This document shows positions 17,227-25,553 of a DNA stretch of 64,000 bases, one piece after another. The stretch spans positions 1,860,001 through 1,924,000 of the forward strand of contig OZ252296.1 of NCBI GenBank assembly GCA_965250245.1, given 5' to 3'. The translations under genes were made by a program, and so were the position numbers. The stretch's first letter is position 1. Every line of letters starts with the position of its first letter. Below the pieces are notes generated by a model that saw nothing but the letters and a program-made list of their open reading frames with translations, searched no databases and was not told where the DNA came from. The DNA is from JABDIP01 sp965250245. Lineage in GTDB: Bacteria > Pseudomonadota > Alphaproteobacteria > DSM-16000 > Inquilinaceae.

Positions 17227-17970
17227 TTACGTGGCGCGCCGGGCCTTGATCTTCTTGTAGGCGACCGGGATCAGCGACAGCACGGCGAGGCCGACCAGGG
17301 CGGTGATCACCTCCGGTGTCAGGGCCGAGGCCGGGGCGAACGCGTCCATGGAGTCGAACACGCTGCCGAGACCGGCGCCGACCGAGGCGAAGACGAAGGA
17401 GCCCGGGATGATGCCGACGAAGGTGGCGATCACGTAGGTGCGCAGCCGCACGCCGAGCAGGGCCGGCACCAGGTTGACCACGAAGAAGGGGAACAGCGGC
17501 ACCAGGCGCAGCACGAGCATGTAGCTGAAGGCGTCGTCCTGGAACCCGGCTTCCATCTTCTGCAGCCATGGGCCGGCCTTGGCGCGCAGCGCGTCGCCGA
17601 ACGCGGTCTTGGCGACCAGGAACAGGGCCGTCGCGCCGATCGTGGCACCGACCACGATCCAGACCGTGCCGAACACGGTGCCGAACAGGAAGCCGCCGGC
17701 GATCGACAGGATGGCGCCGCCGGGCAGCGACGTCGCGGTCGAGACCGCGTAGAGGGCGACGAAGACGACGGCCGCCAGGATCGCCTGGTCCTGCACGAAG
17801 CCCATGAGGAACTCGCGGTTGTCGCGCAGCGCCTCGAAGCTGAGGAAGCGGTCGAGATCGAAGGCGAAGACCGTGGCGATCACCCCGCCCAGGATCACAA
17901 GCGGCAGGATGCGGCGGAGGGCGCCGGCAGTGCCGGCGGGAACCTCGCGGGTGGTGGTGTCAATGGACAT
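17227..17970 (-). CDS. TVP38/TMEM64 (DedA-like) membrane protein, 247 aa
   Basis: A SNARE-associated/VTT-domain membrane protein with 5-6 hydrophobic segments. The core TSLPGGAILSIAGGFLFG and the downstream LRLVPLFPFFVVNLVPALLG motif are diagnostic. Relatives are linked to lipid scrambling or membrane homeostasis. It starts 28 bp after the stop of a mercuric reductase-like gene on the same strand, a pairing often seen in bacteria, so both should act together. The start at 17970 follows a GAGAGGAG box. Confidence 0.87.
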   Translation of the reverse strand: MSIDTTTREVPAGTAGALRRILPLVILGGVIATVFAFDLDRFLSFEALRDNREFLMGFVQDQAILAAVVFVALYAVSTATSLPGGAILSIAGGFLFGTVFGTVWIVVGATIGATALFLVAKTAFGDALRAKAGPWLQKMEAGFQDDAFSYMLVLRLVPLFPFFVVNLVPALLGVRLRTYVIATFVGIIPGSFVFASVGAGLGSVFDSMDAFAPASALTPEVITALVGLAVLSLIPVAYKKIKARRAT

Positions 17971-17998
17971 GTCGAGAACTCCTCTCGCTCGCCGCCGG

Positions 17999-19438
17999 TT
18001 ACGGCAGGCGCTGCATGACGCGCACCACCTTGGCCGTGCGGTCGGAGAACAGGGCCGGGGTGAAGTAGGCGCCGGCGGCCCGCTTGGAGGCCTCGCCCAG
18101 GGTCGGGTAGGGGGCGATGATGGAGGCCATGTCGGCCGCCTTCAGCCCCTTCTGCACCGCCAAAACCCAGGGCAGGATCAACTCGCCCGCGTGCAGGCCG
18201 ACGATGGTCGCGCCGATGATCCGGCCCTTCTTGGAGATCACCGCCTTGACGAAGCCTTCGGTGGCGCGCTCCGCCCGGGCCCGGTCGTTCTCGGCGAAGT
18301 GGAACGTGGAGGCGGTGGGCTCGTAACCCTGGCGTACCGCGTCGGCCTCGGTCAGGCCGACCTGCGCCAGCTCCGGGTCGGTGTAGGTGACCCAGGGCAC
18401 CGCCTTGTAGTCCACCTTGGCCGGCAGGTTGAACAGGGCGTTGCGGATCACGATCCCGGCGTGATAGCCGGCCATGTGGGTAAACTGGAAGCCGCCGGCG
18501 ACATCGCCGATGGCGAACACCTTCTTGTTGCTGGTGCGCAGCCGGGCGTCGACGGTGATGCCCTGCGGACCGTACTCGATGCCGGCGGCCTCCAGGTCGA
18601 GGCCGTTGACGTTGGCCCGGCGGCCGGCGGCGATCAGCAGGTGCGAGCCGTCGATGCGCTCGCTGCGGCCGTCATTGCTGACCAGCACCGAGACGCCGTT
18701 GCCGTCGCGCACCACGCTTTCGACCTTGGTGCTCTCGCGCACGTCGACACCCTCGGCAACCAGCCGGTCGCGGACCACGGCCACCGCGTCGGGATCGTCC
18801 TTGGGCATGATGGACGGGGCGAACTCGACCACCGTGACCTCGGAGCCGAGGCGGCGATGCGCCTGGGCCATCTCGATGCCGATCGGCCCGCCGCCGACAA
18901 CGATCAGATGCGCCGGCCGGTCGGTCAGCTCGAAGACGCTTTCATTGGTGACATAGGGCACGTCCTCGATGCCCGGGATCGGCGGCACGAAGGCCGAGGA
19001 TCCGGTGGCGACGACGATGCGCCGGGCCTTGATGCGCAAGCCGCCGGCCTCCAGCTCGCGCTTGCCGACGAACCTGGCGGCGGCCTGGATCACCTTCACG
19101 CCCAGGCCCTCGAAGCGCTCCACCGAGTCATGCGGCGCGATGCCGGCGATGACGTCGTGCACATGGGCGTTGACCCGGCCGAAATCGATCTCCGGCTCGT
19201 GGCCGTTGACGCCGAACCGGCCGCTGGTGCGGGTGGTCTCCGCCGCGTGCCCGGCGGCGATCAGCGCCTTGGAGGGGACGCAACCGGTGTTCAGGCAGTC
19301 GCCGCCCATCTTGGCCTTTTCGATCAGCGCCGTGCTGGCGCCCATCTGGGCCGCGCCGGCGGCCACGCTCAGCCCTCCGGACCCGCCGCCGATGACGGCG
19401 ATGTCCACGCTGAGCGTCTGGTCAGTCTGCTTGCTCAT
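17999..19438 (-). CDS. Mercuric reductase-like pyridine nucleotide-disulfide oxidoreductase, 479 aa
   Basis: A flavoprotein with FAD motif AVIGGGSGG (~15-23), the redox-active disulfide Cys48-LNTG-Cys53 (followed by VPSK), the NAD(P) motif VVGGGPIGIEMA, the second FAD motif VFAIGDVAGG and a C-terminal dimerisation domain. It lacks the N-terminal HMA domain and the C-terminal vicinal Cys pair of true MerA (it ends VVRVMQRLP), so Hg(II) reduction is unlikely. It is co-transcribed with the TVP38 gene downstream and a cupredoxin-like gene 41 bp upstream. Confidence 0.87.
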   Translation of the reverse strand: MSKQTDQTLSVDIAVIGGGSGGLSVAAGAAQMGASTALIEKAKMGGDCLNTGCVPSKALIAAGHAAETTRTSGRFGVNGHEPEIDFGRVNAHVHDVIAGIAPHDSVERFEGLGVKVIQAAARFVGKRELEAGGLRIKARRIVVATGSSAFVPPIPGIEDVPYVTNESVFELTDRPAHLIVVGGGPIGIEMAQAHRRLGSEVTVVEFAPSIMPKDDPDAVAVVRDRLVAEGVDVRESTKVESVVRDGNGVSVLVSNDGRSERIDGSHLLIAAGRRANVNGLDLEAAGIEYGPQGITVDARLRTSNKKVFAIGDVAGGFQFTHMAGYHAGIVIRNALFNLPAKVDYKAVPWVTYTDPELAQVGLTEADAVRQGYEPTASTFHFAENDRARAERATEGFVKAVISKKGRIIGATIVGLHAGELILPWVLAVQKGLKAADMASIIAPYPTLGEASKRAAGAYFTPALFSDRTAKVVRVMQRLP

Positions 19439-19479
19439 GATTGCGTCTCCCTTCCAAGGATCCGAAGGAAGCCGAGGGC

Positions 19480-19938
19480 TTAGCCCTCGACCACCAGCTT
19501 GTAGTCAAGGGTCGGGTTCAACGGGCAGGAGAACAGGTATTCGCCCGGCTCCAGGGTGATGGCGTAGTCCTGGGTCTGGCCCTCGAACAGGCCGCCGCCG
19601 GACACGCTCGGCAGGGTCGCCCGGCCGACCAGGCCGTCACCGCGCAGCCAGAAGCCGAGCTGGTAGGGCACGTTCTGGTTGGTCACGCGGAACACGTAGT
19701 CGCCGGCGGTCAGGCGCAGGGTCTGGGACTGGGCCAGCCGCTCGTCGCCGGTGGCGTCGTTGATGTCGTTGCAGTCGTCGGCGTTGGTGCTGGTGTAGCC
19801 GTGGTCCATGCCCTCGACCTCCACGAACTGGCAGGCGGTCTGGGTCAGCTCGACCACCGTCGGCGCCGCCTGGGCGGTGCTCGCCAGCCCGACCAGGGCC
19901 GAGGCGGCGGCGAGGCCGATAAGGGAAGACTTACGCAT
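19480..19938 (-). CDS. Exported cupredoxin-like protein lacking most copper ligands, 152 aa
   Basis: ATG 19938 follows GGAG in GGAGATCATCACG; the earlier ATG at 19953 has no ribosome site. Residues 1-~24 are a Sec signal (LIGLAAASALVGLASTAQA). The mature part is beta-rich and ends LFSCPLNPTLDYKLVVEG. This resembles the C-x2-H-x2-M copper loop of cupredoxins, but with Asn and Leu in place of His and Met, so copper binding is doubtful. Three other Cys (CQFVEV, DDCND) could form a disulfide. It heads the TVP38/flavoprotein cluster. Confidence 0.75.
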   Translation of the reverse strand: MRKSSLIGLAAASALVGLASTAQAAPTVVELTQTACQFVEVEGMDHGYTSTNADDCNDINDATGDERLAQSQTLRLTAGDYVFRVTNQNVPYQLGFWLRGDGLVGRATLPSVSGGGLFEGQTQDYAITLEPGEYLFSCPLNPTLDYKLVVEG

Positions 19939-20127
19939 CGTGATGATCTCCATGTCTGCGGTTCGATGGCCCTCGGGGTTGGGCCGTTACGCCTCAGGAG
20001 ATGGAAACCGTCACCGGGTTGTTGAAATATCGGGTGGCTCCCAATTCCATAGCCGCGGGCTATGTTGGTGGCGACGGCTGGGAATTCTGGGCAGTCCGGC
20101 ATCAATCCGGCACCAAAATCCTCCCTG

Positions 20128-20207
20128 TCGTCATTCCCGCGAAGGCGGGAATCTCGATGGGCCTGCACCCAATCGGCTCGAGATTCCCGCCTTCGCGGGA
20201 ATGACGA
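20128..20207. repeat. Palindromic intergenic repeat, GTCATTCCCGCGAAGG type, copy 4
   Basis: 30-nt arms (20128-20157, 20178-20207), loop 20 nt. It lies in the 349-bp divergent gap 19939-20287 between the cupredoxin-like and LysR genes. The remainder of that gap must hold both promoters but shows no clear boxes. Confidence 0.9.
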
Positions 20208-20287
20208 GAACTGGGGGCGGCACGAAGCGGCGTCGCCCTCGCACTCGCCTCAGCCGCCCAACGCGTCACCGGCGTGGAGAGCCGCCC

Positions 20288-21163
20288 ATGGAAATGCATC
20301 AGGTCCGCTATTTCCTCGCCGTCTGCGAGACGTTGAACTTCACGCGCGCGGCGGAGCGCTGCAACGTGGCGCAGCCTTCGCTGACCAAGGCGGTCAAGAA
20401 GCTGGAGGAGGAGCTGGGCGGCGAGCTGTTCCGCCGCGAGCGCAGCCAGACCCACCTGACCGAGCTCGGCCGGCTGATGCAGCCGCATCTGGAGACCATC
20501 TACGACGCCAGCCAGGCGGCGGAGGAGCAGGCCAAGGGCTTCCACACCCTGGAGCACGCCACTGTCAGCCTGGGCGTCATGTCGACCATCGGCCCGACCC
20601 AGATGGTCGAGTTCATGGCCCGGCTGAAGGACGAGATGCCGAACCTGGAGCTCACCGTGCGCGAGGCCAAGGGCACAGACCTGGTCGAGGCGCTGTTGGA
20701 CGGTGAGCTGGAAGTCGCCCTGATCGGCCTTCCGGAATTGCCGGACCGGCTCGACGCCCGGCCGCTCTACACCGAGCGCTATACCGTCGCTTTCGCCAAG
20801 GGCCACCCCTTCGAGGCGCTCAACGCGGTGCCGGTCGACAGCCTGGAGGGGCAGGACTATCTGCTGCGCCTGCACTGCGAGTTCATGGACCATTTCACCG
20901 CGCTGGGCGGCGAGGAGGATCTGAAGACCAACATCCTCTATCGCAGTGAGCGCGAGGATTGGGTGCAGGCCATGGTGCTGGCCCAGATGGGCTGCGCCAT
21001 CATGCCGGAATTCCTGCCCATGCTCCCCGGCCTCGCCACCCGCCCGGTGGTCGAGCCGGAAGTCTCCCGCACGATCTCGCTGGTGACCGTCGCCGGCCGC
21101 CGCTTCTCACCGGCCTTGCAGACGCTGATCCGCCTGGCGCAACGATTTCCGTGGCCCGGCTAG
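20288..21163 (+). CDS. LysR-family transcriptional regulator, 291 aa
   Basis: The N-terminal winged HTH (MEMHQVRYFLAVCETLNF, then RAAERCNVAQPSLTKAVKKL) is typical of LysR. The rest is a periplasmic-binding-protein-like effector domain (VSLGVMSTIGP; ELEVALIGLPE). The ATG at 20288 aligns with the family N-terminus; longer in-frame versions run through the repeat and are rejected. It is divergent from the cupredoxin/flavoprotein/TVP38 cluster and is a candidate regulator of it. Confidence 0.88.
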   Translation: MEMHQVRYFLAVCETLNFTRAAERCNVAQPSLTKAVKKLEEELGGELFRRERSQTHLTELGRLMQPHLETIYDASQAAEEQAKGFHTLEHATVSLGVMSTIGPTQMVEFMARLKDEMPNLELTVREAKGTDLVEALLDGELEVALIGLPELPDRLDARPLYTERYTVAFAKGHPFEALNAVPVDSLEGQDYLLRLHCEFMDHFTALGGEEDLKTNILYRSEREDWVQAMVLAQMGCAIMPEFLPMLPGLATRPVVEPEVSRTISLVTVAGRRFSPALQTLIRLAQRFPWPG

Positions 21164-21348
21164 CGTCCGTCCGGACGCGGCCACCAATCTCCGCCGGACG
21201 CCACATGGCGGGCAATCGTCCTTCAGAATTGAATAGCCGGTATTCAGTCCTGTCCCATTCAACGCGTCCGAAACGCTCCCAGATGTGACTCGGGTCCGAT
21301 GCCGGCCCGGCGCGGATCCTTGACGGCAATCTGGAAGGACGAAGTCCA

Positions 21349-21540
21349 GTGCGTGGATCTGATGCGCCGACGCCCGCAGCACGGAACCCGAAATCGAACG
21401 AGCGCATGCTGTCGTTGCTTGGCCCGGCTGGGTTTCGGCCGGACAGGAACGATCCGGACTCGGGGCGCGTCGTAATGGGCGCGCCATCGCGGCGGCTGAT
21501 GGACTACCTCTCGGCCACGGACGGCCCCGACGACGATTGA
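21349..21540 (+). CDS. Possible short protein, 63 aa
   Basis: GTG start with GGAAGGA about 9 nt upstream. The product is hydrophilic with an acidic end (TDGPDDD) and no known domain. It is the only candidate gene in 21164-21584, which is otherwise empty; a 15-bp palindrome GAATAGCCGGTATTC lies at 21231-21245. It could equally be non-coding. Confidence 0.3.
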   Translation: MRGSDAPTPAARNPKSNERMLSLLGPAGFRPDRNDPDSGRVVMGAPSRRLMDYLSATDGPDDD

Positions 21541-21584
21541 ATGCGCGACCCGGCCGGTCCGGCGTGGGCCGGTGGCCGCGTCCC

Positions 21585-21911
21585 TCAGGTCGGAGATCCG
21601 GCCGCCTCGCTCGCCCAGTAATCGACGACCGTCACGCCGGCCAGGAACGGTTTGACGAAGTCCACGAAGGCGACGTGATCGGGATGGGTCAGATAGGTGT
21701 CCCGCGCCGTCTCGGTGGCGAAGGTCACGAAGAAGCAGTGGCTGAGCCCGTGGTCGAGGCCTTCGGGGCTGACATTCGCGCCCCACTCGAAGGCCTCGAT
21801 CTCCTCGATGAGATCCTTCAATGCGGCGAACCGCGCCACGATCTCATCGATCTGCGGTGAGGTGGTCTCCGGTGTGAACCCGAACAGCACGACGTGGCGA
21901 AGGGCCTTCAT
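21585..21911 (-). CDS. Dabb-family (stress-responsive alpha/beta barrel) protein, 108 aa
   Basis: A ferredoxin-like dimeric alpha/beta-barrel. It opens LRHVVLFGF, the Dabb signature strand, then has FEWGANVSPEGLDHGLSHCFF and HPDHVAFVDFVKPF. Family members range from stress proteins to small cyclases; the substrate is unknown. It lies 30 bp downstream of an SRPBCC gene on the same strand and is probably co-transcribed with it. Confidence 0.88.
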   Translation of the reverse strand: MKALRHVVLFGFTPETTSPQIDEIVARFAALKDLIEEIEAFEWGANVSPEGLDHGLSHCFFVTFATETARDTYLTHPDHVAFVDFVKPFLAGVTVVDYWASEAAGSPT

Positions 21912-21941
21912 GTCGGCGAGCTCCCTGATCGTGACGCCGCA

Positions 21942-22406
21942 TCATACCGACTGGGCCGATCGGGTGCTCTCCGCATGGGCCGCGGCGTCGGCCATGTCCT
22001 GGGCCAGCATCTTGCGGATCTGGCCCATGAACAGATAGCCGACGATCGTCATCAGCTTGGCGGCGATCGATTGCGGCCGGCCCTCGAAGCGGAGTGTCAC
22101 CCGGGTGCCGCCCTCGGCCGGCTCGAAGTCGTAGCGGGAGTGGTAGTGGGTGCCGTGGCTCTCGGCCTCGACCACGTAGCTCCTCGGCGGGTCGAAGCCG
22201 GTGACCCACATCTCCTCGGTCGCCACCTTGCCCATCATGATGCGGGTCTCGCGCCAGCGGGTGCCGATGCCGACCGGACCCTCCGACAACATCTCGATGC
22301 TGTCGATGCCGGCGATCATCGTCGCCGTGTTCGGGATGTCGGCGAAGACCCGGAACGTCGTGTCCGGGTCCGCCTTGACCAGATGCTGGACGGTGACGCC
22401 CGGCAT
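21942..22406 (-). CDS. SRPBCC-family (START-like) protein, 154 aa
   Basis: The single helix-grip domain begins VQHLVKADPDTTFRVFADI and continues IGTRWRETRIMMG and HSRYDFEPAEGGTRVTLRFEG. The fold makes a deep cavity for a hydrophobic ligand. The C-terminal helix ends with an Ala-rich acidic tail. The gene lies 24 bp after the H1-like gene and 30 bp before the Dabb gene, suggesting a three-gene unit, although the H1-like protein has no obvious link to the other two. Confidence 0.85.
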   Translation of the reverse strand: MPGVTVQHLVKADPDTTFRVFADIPNTATMIAGIDSIEMLSEGPVGIGTRWRETRIMMGKVATEEMWVTGFDPPRSYVVEAESHGTHYHSRYDFEPAEGGTRVTLRFEGRPQSIAAKLMTIVGYLFMGQIRKMLAQDMADAAAHAESTRSAQSV

Positions 22407-22430
22407 CGCCGTCGCCCGATGCCGGTGCGG

Positions 22431-23324
22431 CTATTTGCCGGCCGGCGGCTTCGGGGTGGCCGGGGTCGTCCGCCGTGTCGTGGTACGCCGGGCGGCGGTG
22501 GTCCGCCGGGCGGTGCTCGCCGGCTTGGCGGCGTTCGACTTGGTGGCGGTCGACCTCGTCGTGGTCGACTTGGCCGCGGCCGGTTTGGCCGCCGCCGGCT
22601 TGGCGGTCGCGCTCTTGGCCCTGGTCGTGCGTGCCGCCGGCTTGGCCGCGGGTTTTGTCGCCGCCGTTCTGGCCGGCGCCTTCGCCGCAGCAGTCGACCG
22701 GGCCGTCGTGCGGCGCGCGGTGGTCCGCCGCGCCGGGGCCTTCGCGGCAGCCGGCTTGGCAGCGCCGTTGCCAGCCGGTTTGGCGGTCGAGGCTTTGGCC
22801 GCCGCGGGCTTGGCGGCGGCCTTGGTCGGCGCGGCCTTTGCCGGTGCAGCCTTCTTGGCGGCCGCCTTGGCCGGCGCCTTCTTCGGCGCGGCCTTGGTTG
22901 TCTTCGGCGCTGCCTTTGCGGTCTTCGTCGACTTCGCCTTCTTCGGCGCCGCCTTCGCGGTCTTGGCTGCGGCCTTGCCCTTGGTCGGCTTCTTCGCGGA
23001 TTTCGCGGTTTCGATCACCGCCTTGGCGATGTTGCGCGACGCCTTCTTCACGGCTGCGAACTCGCGTTCGCTGGCCTTGCGCAGCGCCTTGAATTCCTTC
23101 TCCGACGCGTCCTGCAGCGAGGACAGCTCCTTGGTCACCGCGTCCAGCCGCGCGCGCAGCTTCTCGCGGGCCAGGCCGCTCTCGACACTCTTCTCAACGG
23201 CGTTCAGGCCCTTGGCGACCTTCTTCGAGGCCGCCCGGATCCGGGTCACGGACTTCTCGGCGGCTTTCTCCAACTGGGCCAGAGTCTTCTCCAGCCGCTT
23301 ACCCATCTCCGTTTCATAGGCCAT
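22431..23324 (-). CDS. Histone H1-like Ala/Lys/Pro-rich nucleoid protein, 297 aa
   Basis: ATG 23324 (MAYETEMGKR) is preferred to an in-frame start at 23363. Residues 1-110 are a charged coiled coil. Residues 111-297 are a low-complexity AAKPAAAK/RRTTARR tail resembling eukaryotic H1 and bacterial Hc1/AlgP-type proteins, which bind and compact DNA. The codons are built from GCC, AAG and ACC, giving strong internal repetition at DNA level that can vary in length between strains. No folded DNA-binding domain is seen. Confidence 0.85.
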   Translation of the reverse strand: MAYETEMGKRLEKTLAQLEKAAEKSVTRIRAASKKVAKGLNAVEKSVESGLAREKLRARLDAVTKELSSLQDASEKEFKALRKASEREFAAVKKASRNIAKAVIETAKSAKKPTKGKAAAKTAKAAPKKAKSTKTAKAAPKTTKAAPKKAPAKAAAKKAAPAKAAPTKAAAKPAAAKASTAKPAGNGAAKPAAAKAPARRTTARRTTARSTAAAKAPARTAATKPAAKPAARTTRAKSATAKPAAAKPAAAKSTTTRSTATKSNAAKPASTARRTTAARRTTTRRTTPATPKPPAGK

Positions 23325-23383
23325 GGAATCGATCTCCCGAACAGGCAGAAACCTCGCGACCAATCACCTCGGCGAGGAGCCCC

Positions 23384-23652
23384 TAGCACCCACCATCATG
23401 AATGGATGGTACGTATGATCGTGTCCCGCGCCCGCCGGGCAGGAAGCGTCGCGCGGGCGATGCTGCGCATCGGCAAGCGGCGCTGACGCCCTCCGGCGGG
23501 CGCGGGACGCGACCCTGCGGGCGGCCTTGCATCCCCTTCGGGCGGCGTCGCGCGGCCCTTGCGATGCGCTGCATCGCGGCGGACCACGCTCCTGGCCGAA
23601 GGGGCTGCAAGGTCGTCATACGTGTCATCCATTCATGATGGTGGGTACTAGG
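23384..23652. mobile_element. MITE-like element, 269 bp, with 36-nt terminal inverted repeats
   Basis: The terminal arms 23384-23419 and 23617-23652 match at 33 of 36 positions, begin and end with CTAG, and contain CACCATCATGAATGGATG. Interior GC-rich stems (around 23421-23510) give extra secondary structure. Short open frames on both strands all arise from the inverted repeats and are not genes. The element fills the 538-bp gap 23325-23862. No transposase is present, so it would move in trans. Confidence 0.7.
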
Positions 23653-23854
23653 GCCTGCCACCTGGGCCGGTCAACCGGGGACCTTATCCGGCAGGCGTTG
23701 CCGAGGGGTTACCGATACTGGGAATATGTACCCCGAATCCGGCGATTCCTCCTAAAAACCGCACCTTTCACGCCTTTTCAGGTCGATTTCGACCCGTCCG
23801 GCGCTGTCCCGGTGACGAATCACCTCTTGACTCCGCGGACGTTCGGCTTGATAT

Positions 23855-23870
23855 TTAACCAGATGGTTAA
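23855..23870. promoter_or_regulatory. Palindromic operator at the arsR-type start
   Basis: TTAACCAGATGGTTAA is a 16-bp inverted repeat (TTAACCA / TGGTTAA, 2-nt spacer) that overlaps the ATG at 23863. It is the kind of site used for autorepression by ArsR/SdpR-like regulators placed before AHSA1 genes. Confidence 0.6.
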
Positions 23871-24219
23871 CTGTTCTACAGAGAGTCTCGACGCGGTGTT
23901 CTCCGCCCTCGGCGACCCGACCCGGCGCGCCATCCTGGCGCAGCTCGCGGAAGGTGAGACCCGGGTGACGGAGCTGGCCGCCCCCCATGACATGTCGCTG
24001 CCGGCGATCTCCAAGCATCTGCGGGTGCTGGAGACGGCGGGGCTTGTCAGCAAGCAAAAGGCCGGGCGCGTGGTGCGCTGCAGCCTGAACGCCGAACCGC
24101 TGAAGGACGCGGCCGACTGGGTCGATCGCTACCGGCGCTTCTGGGAGGGCCAGTTCGACCGGCTCGAGCGCTATCTGGAGGATGTTGCTCCCAAACCGAA
24201 AGGGGATACCGATGAGTGA
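23863..24219 (+). CDS. ArsR-family transcriptional regulator, 118 aa
   Basis: A compact winged helix: ALGDPTRRAILAQLAEGE, VTELAAPHDMSLPAISKHL (recognition helix) and a wing RVVRCSLN. It has none of the Cys metal sites of true ArsR and belongs to the SdpR-like branch that usually sits before AHSA1/SRPBCC genes. The C-terminal RRFWEGQFDRLERYLED is typical of that branch. ATG 23863 lies inside a palindromic operator. Its last 8 nt overlap the next gene, so translation is coupled. Confidence 0.88.
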   Translation: MVNCSTESLDAVFSALGDPTRRAILAQLAEGETRVTELAAPHDMSLPAISKHLRVLETAGLVSKQKAGRVVRCSLNAEPLKDAADWVDRYRRFWEGQFDRLERYLEDVAPKPKGDTDE

Positions 24220-24685
24220 TGTTGCCACCCAAGCGACGCCGGACGCCGAGACCGAGGCCGATCGCACCCTGACGATCACCCGCCGGATCGCGGCACCCCG
24301 CGAGGCGGTGTTCCGCGCCTGGTCGGACCCGGTCGAGCTGGCGAAATGGTGGGGGCCGGAGGGCGTGACCACGCCGGTCTGCGAGATGGATGTGCGCCCC
24401 GGCGGCGCCTGGCGCACCTGCATGAAGGGCTCCGAAGGCGAGCATGTCTGCAGCGGCGTCTATCGCGAGATCAGCGCCCCGGAGCGGCTGCAGTTCACTT
24501 GGGCCTGGGAGACCGACGGCGTACGCGGCCACGAGACCATCGTCACCATCGAGTTCCACGAGAGGGACGGCGGCACCGAGATGCACTTCCACCAGGCCCT
24601 GTTCGAGACCGCCGAGGGCCGGCGCATGCACAACCAGGGCTGGACCAGCTCGTTCGAGTGCCTGGACCGCCATCTGGCCGGCTGA
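24212..24685 (+). CDS. AHSA1-type SRPBCC domain protein, 157 aa
   Basis: The activator-of-Hsp90-like START fold: RTLTITRRIAAPREAVFRAW, then KWWGPEGVTTP and VCEMDVRPGGAWR, and a C-terminal helix GWTSSFECLDRHL. Family members bind unknown ligands. ATG 24212 overlaps the arsR stop by 8 nt. An upstream in-frame start at 24182 would overlap more and has no better ribosome site. A DUF899 gene follows after 18 bp. Confidence 0.87.
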   Translation: MSDVATQATPDAETEADRTLTITRRIAAPREAVFRAWSDPVELAKWWGPEGVTTPVCEMDVRPGGAWRTCMKGSEGEHVCSGVYREISAPERLQFTWAWETDGVRGHETIVTIEFHERDGGTEMHFHQALFETAEGRRMHNQGWTSSFECLDRHLAG

Positions 24686-24703
24686 ACGCGGGAGGAGAGA
24701 TCC

Positions 24704-25402
24704 ATGGGACATCTGCATGAGCGCCGGTATCCCGGCGAAAGCGACGCCTATCGCGCGGCCCGCGACACGCTGCTGGACGCCGAGCGGGCCCTGCGCCGGC
24801 AGACGGAAGAGGTCGCGGCGCTGCGCCGCGCCCTGCCGGCCGGCGGCGCGTTGAAGGAGGACTATGTCTTCGCGGAGGGCGCGGCCGATCCGTCGGACAC
24901 GACGACCGTCACCGAGACGCGCCTGTCGGACCTGTTCGCGCCGGACAAGGATACGCTGGTGCTCTACAGCCTGATGTATCCGCCGGGCGGCAGCGCCTGC
25001 CCGATGTGCACCGCCTTCCTCGACGCGCTGAACGGCAACGCCGTTCACCTGAGCCAGCGGATCAATCTCGCAATCGTCGCCAAGGCGCCGGTGGAGACCA
25101 TCCGCGCCTACGCGGCCTCTCGCGGATGGACCAGCCTCAGGCTGCTGTCCTCGGGCGGCAACGGCTACAACACGGACTATTTTGCGGAATCGCCGGATGG
25201 CGGGCAGTTGCCGATGCTCAATGTGTTCCGGCGCGGCCCCGACGGCATCCACCACACCTACGGTTCGGAGCTGTTCATGATCCCGTCCGAGCCGGGCCAG
25301 CACCCGCGCCACATCGACCCGATGTGGCCGCTGTGGAACGTGTTCGACATGACGCCGGACGGACGCGGCACGGACTGGTTCCCGCAGATCAGCTACGGGT
25401 GA
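24704..25402 (+). CDS. DUF899-family thioredoxin-like protein, 232 aa
   Basis: A thioredoxin-fold protein of the DUF899 family. An N-terminal helix region (YRAARDTLLDAERALRRQ) is followed by a strand, then CPMC (PGGSACPMCTAFLD) at the position of the thioredoxin active site, and the conserved GGNGYNTDYFAE segment and HIDPMWPLWNVFDMTP end. It is probably a redox or dehalogenation-related enzyme; no function is proven for this family. It is third in the ArsR-AHSA1 operon. Confidence 0.87.
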   Translation: MGHLHERRYPGESDAYRAARDTLLDAERALRRQTEEVAALRRALPAGGALKEDYVFAEGAADPSDTTTVTETRLSDLFAPDKDTLVLYSLMYPPGGSACPMCTAFLDALNGNAVHLSQRINLAIVAKAPVETIRAYAASRGWTSLRLLSSGGNGYNTDYFAESPDGGQLPMLNVFRRGPDGIHHTYGSELFMIPSEPGQHPRHIDPMWPLWNVFDMTPDGRGTDWFPQISYG

Positions 25403-25450
25403 TAATCAAACACCCGCTTAAGTGTGGCGCGCAGGGCAGCCCAACCGGCA

Positions 25451-25534
25451 CCGTCATCGCGAGCCGAAGGCGTGGCGATCCACTCTATCGGTCAGAGTGG
25501 ATTGCCGCGTCGCCGTCGCTCCTCGCAATGACGG
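25451..25534. repeat. Palindromic intergenic repeat, CGTCATTGCGA type, copy 2
   Basis: Outer arms CCGTCATCGCGAG and CTCGCAATGACGG with one mismatch, inner stem around GCGATCCACTCT and AGAGTGGATTGC. It lies between the convergent DUF899 and LysR genes. Confidence 0.85.
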
Positions 25535-25553
25535 CCTTGGAGTCGGCCGGCCC

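Noticed and set aside
17999..19438. Mercuric reductase merA
   Set aside because: No HMA domain, no C-terminal vicinal Cys and no mer genes nearby.
21894..23486. 530-codon frame across the H1-like gene
   Set aside because: A shadow of the Ala/Lys repeat read on the other strand; the product is Arg/Gly-rich.
23383..23661. Short frames on both strands inside the MITE-like element
   Set aside because: They start in the same inverted repeat on each strand, so they reflect the palindrome and not genes.
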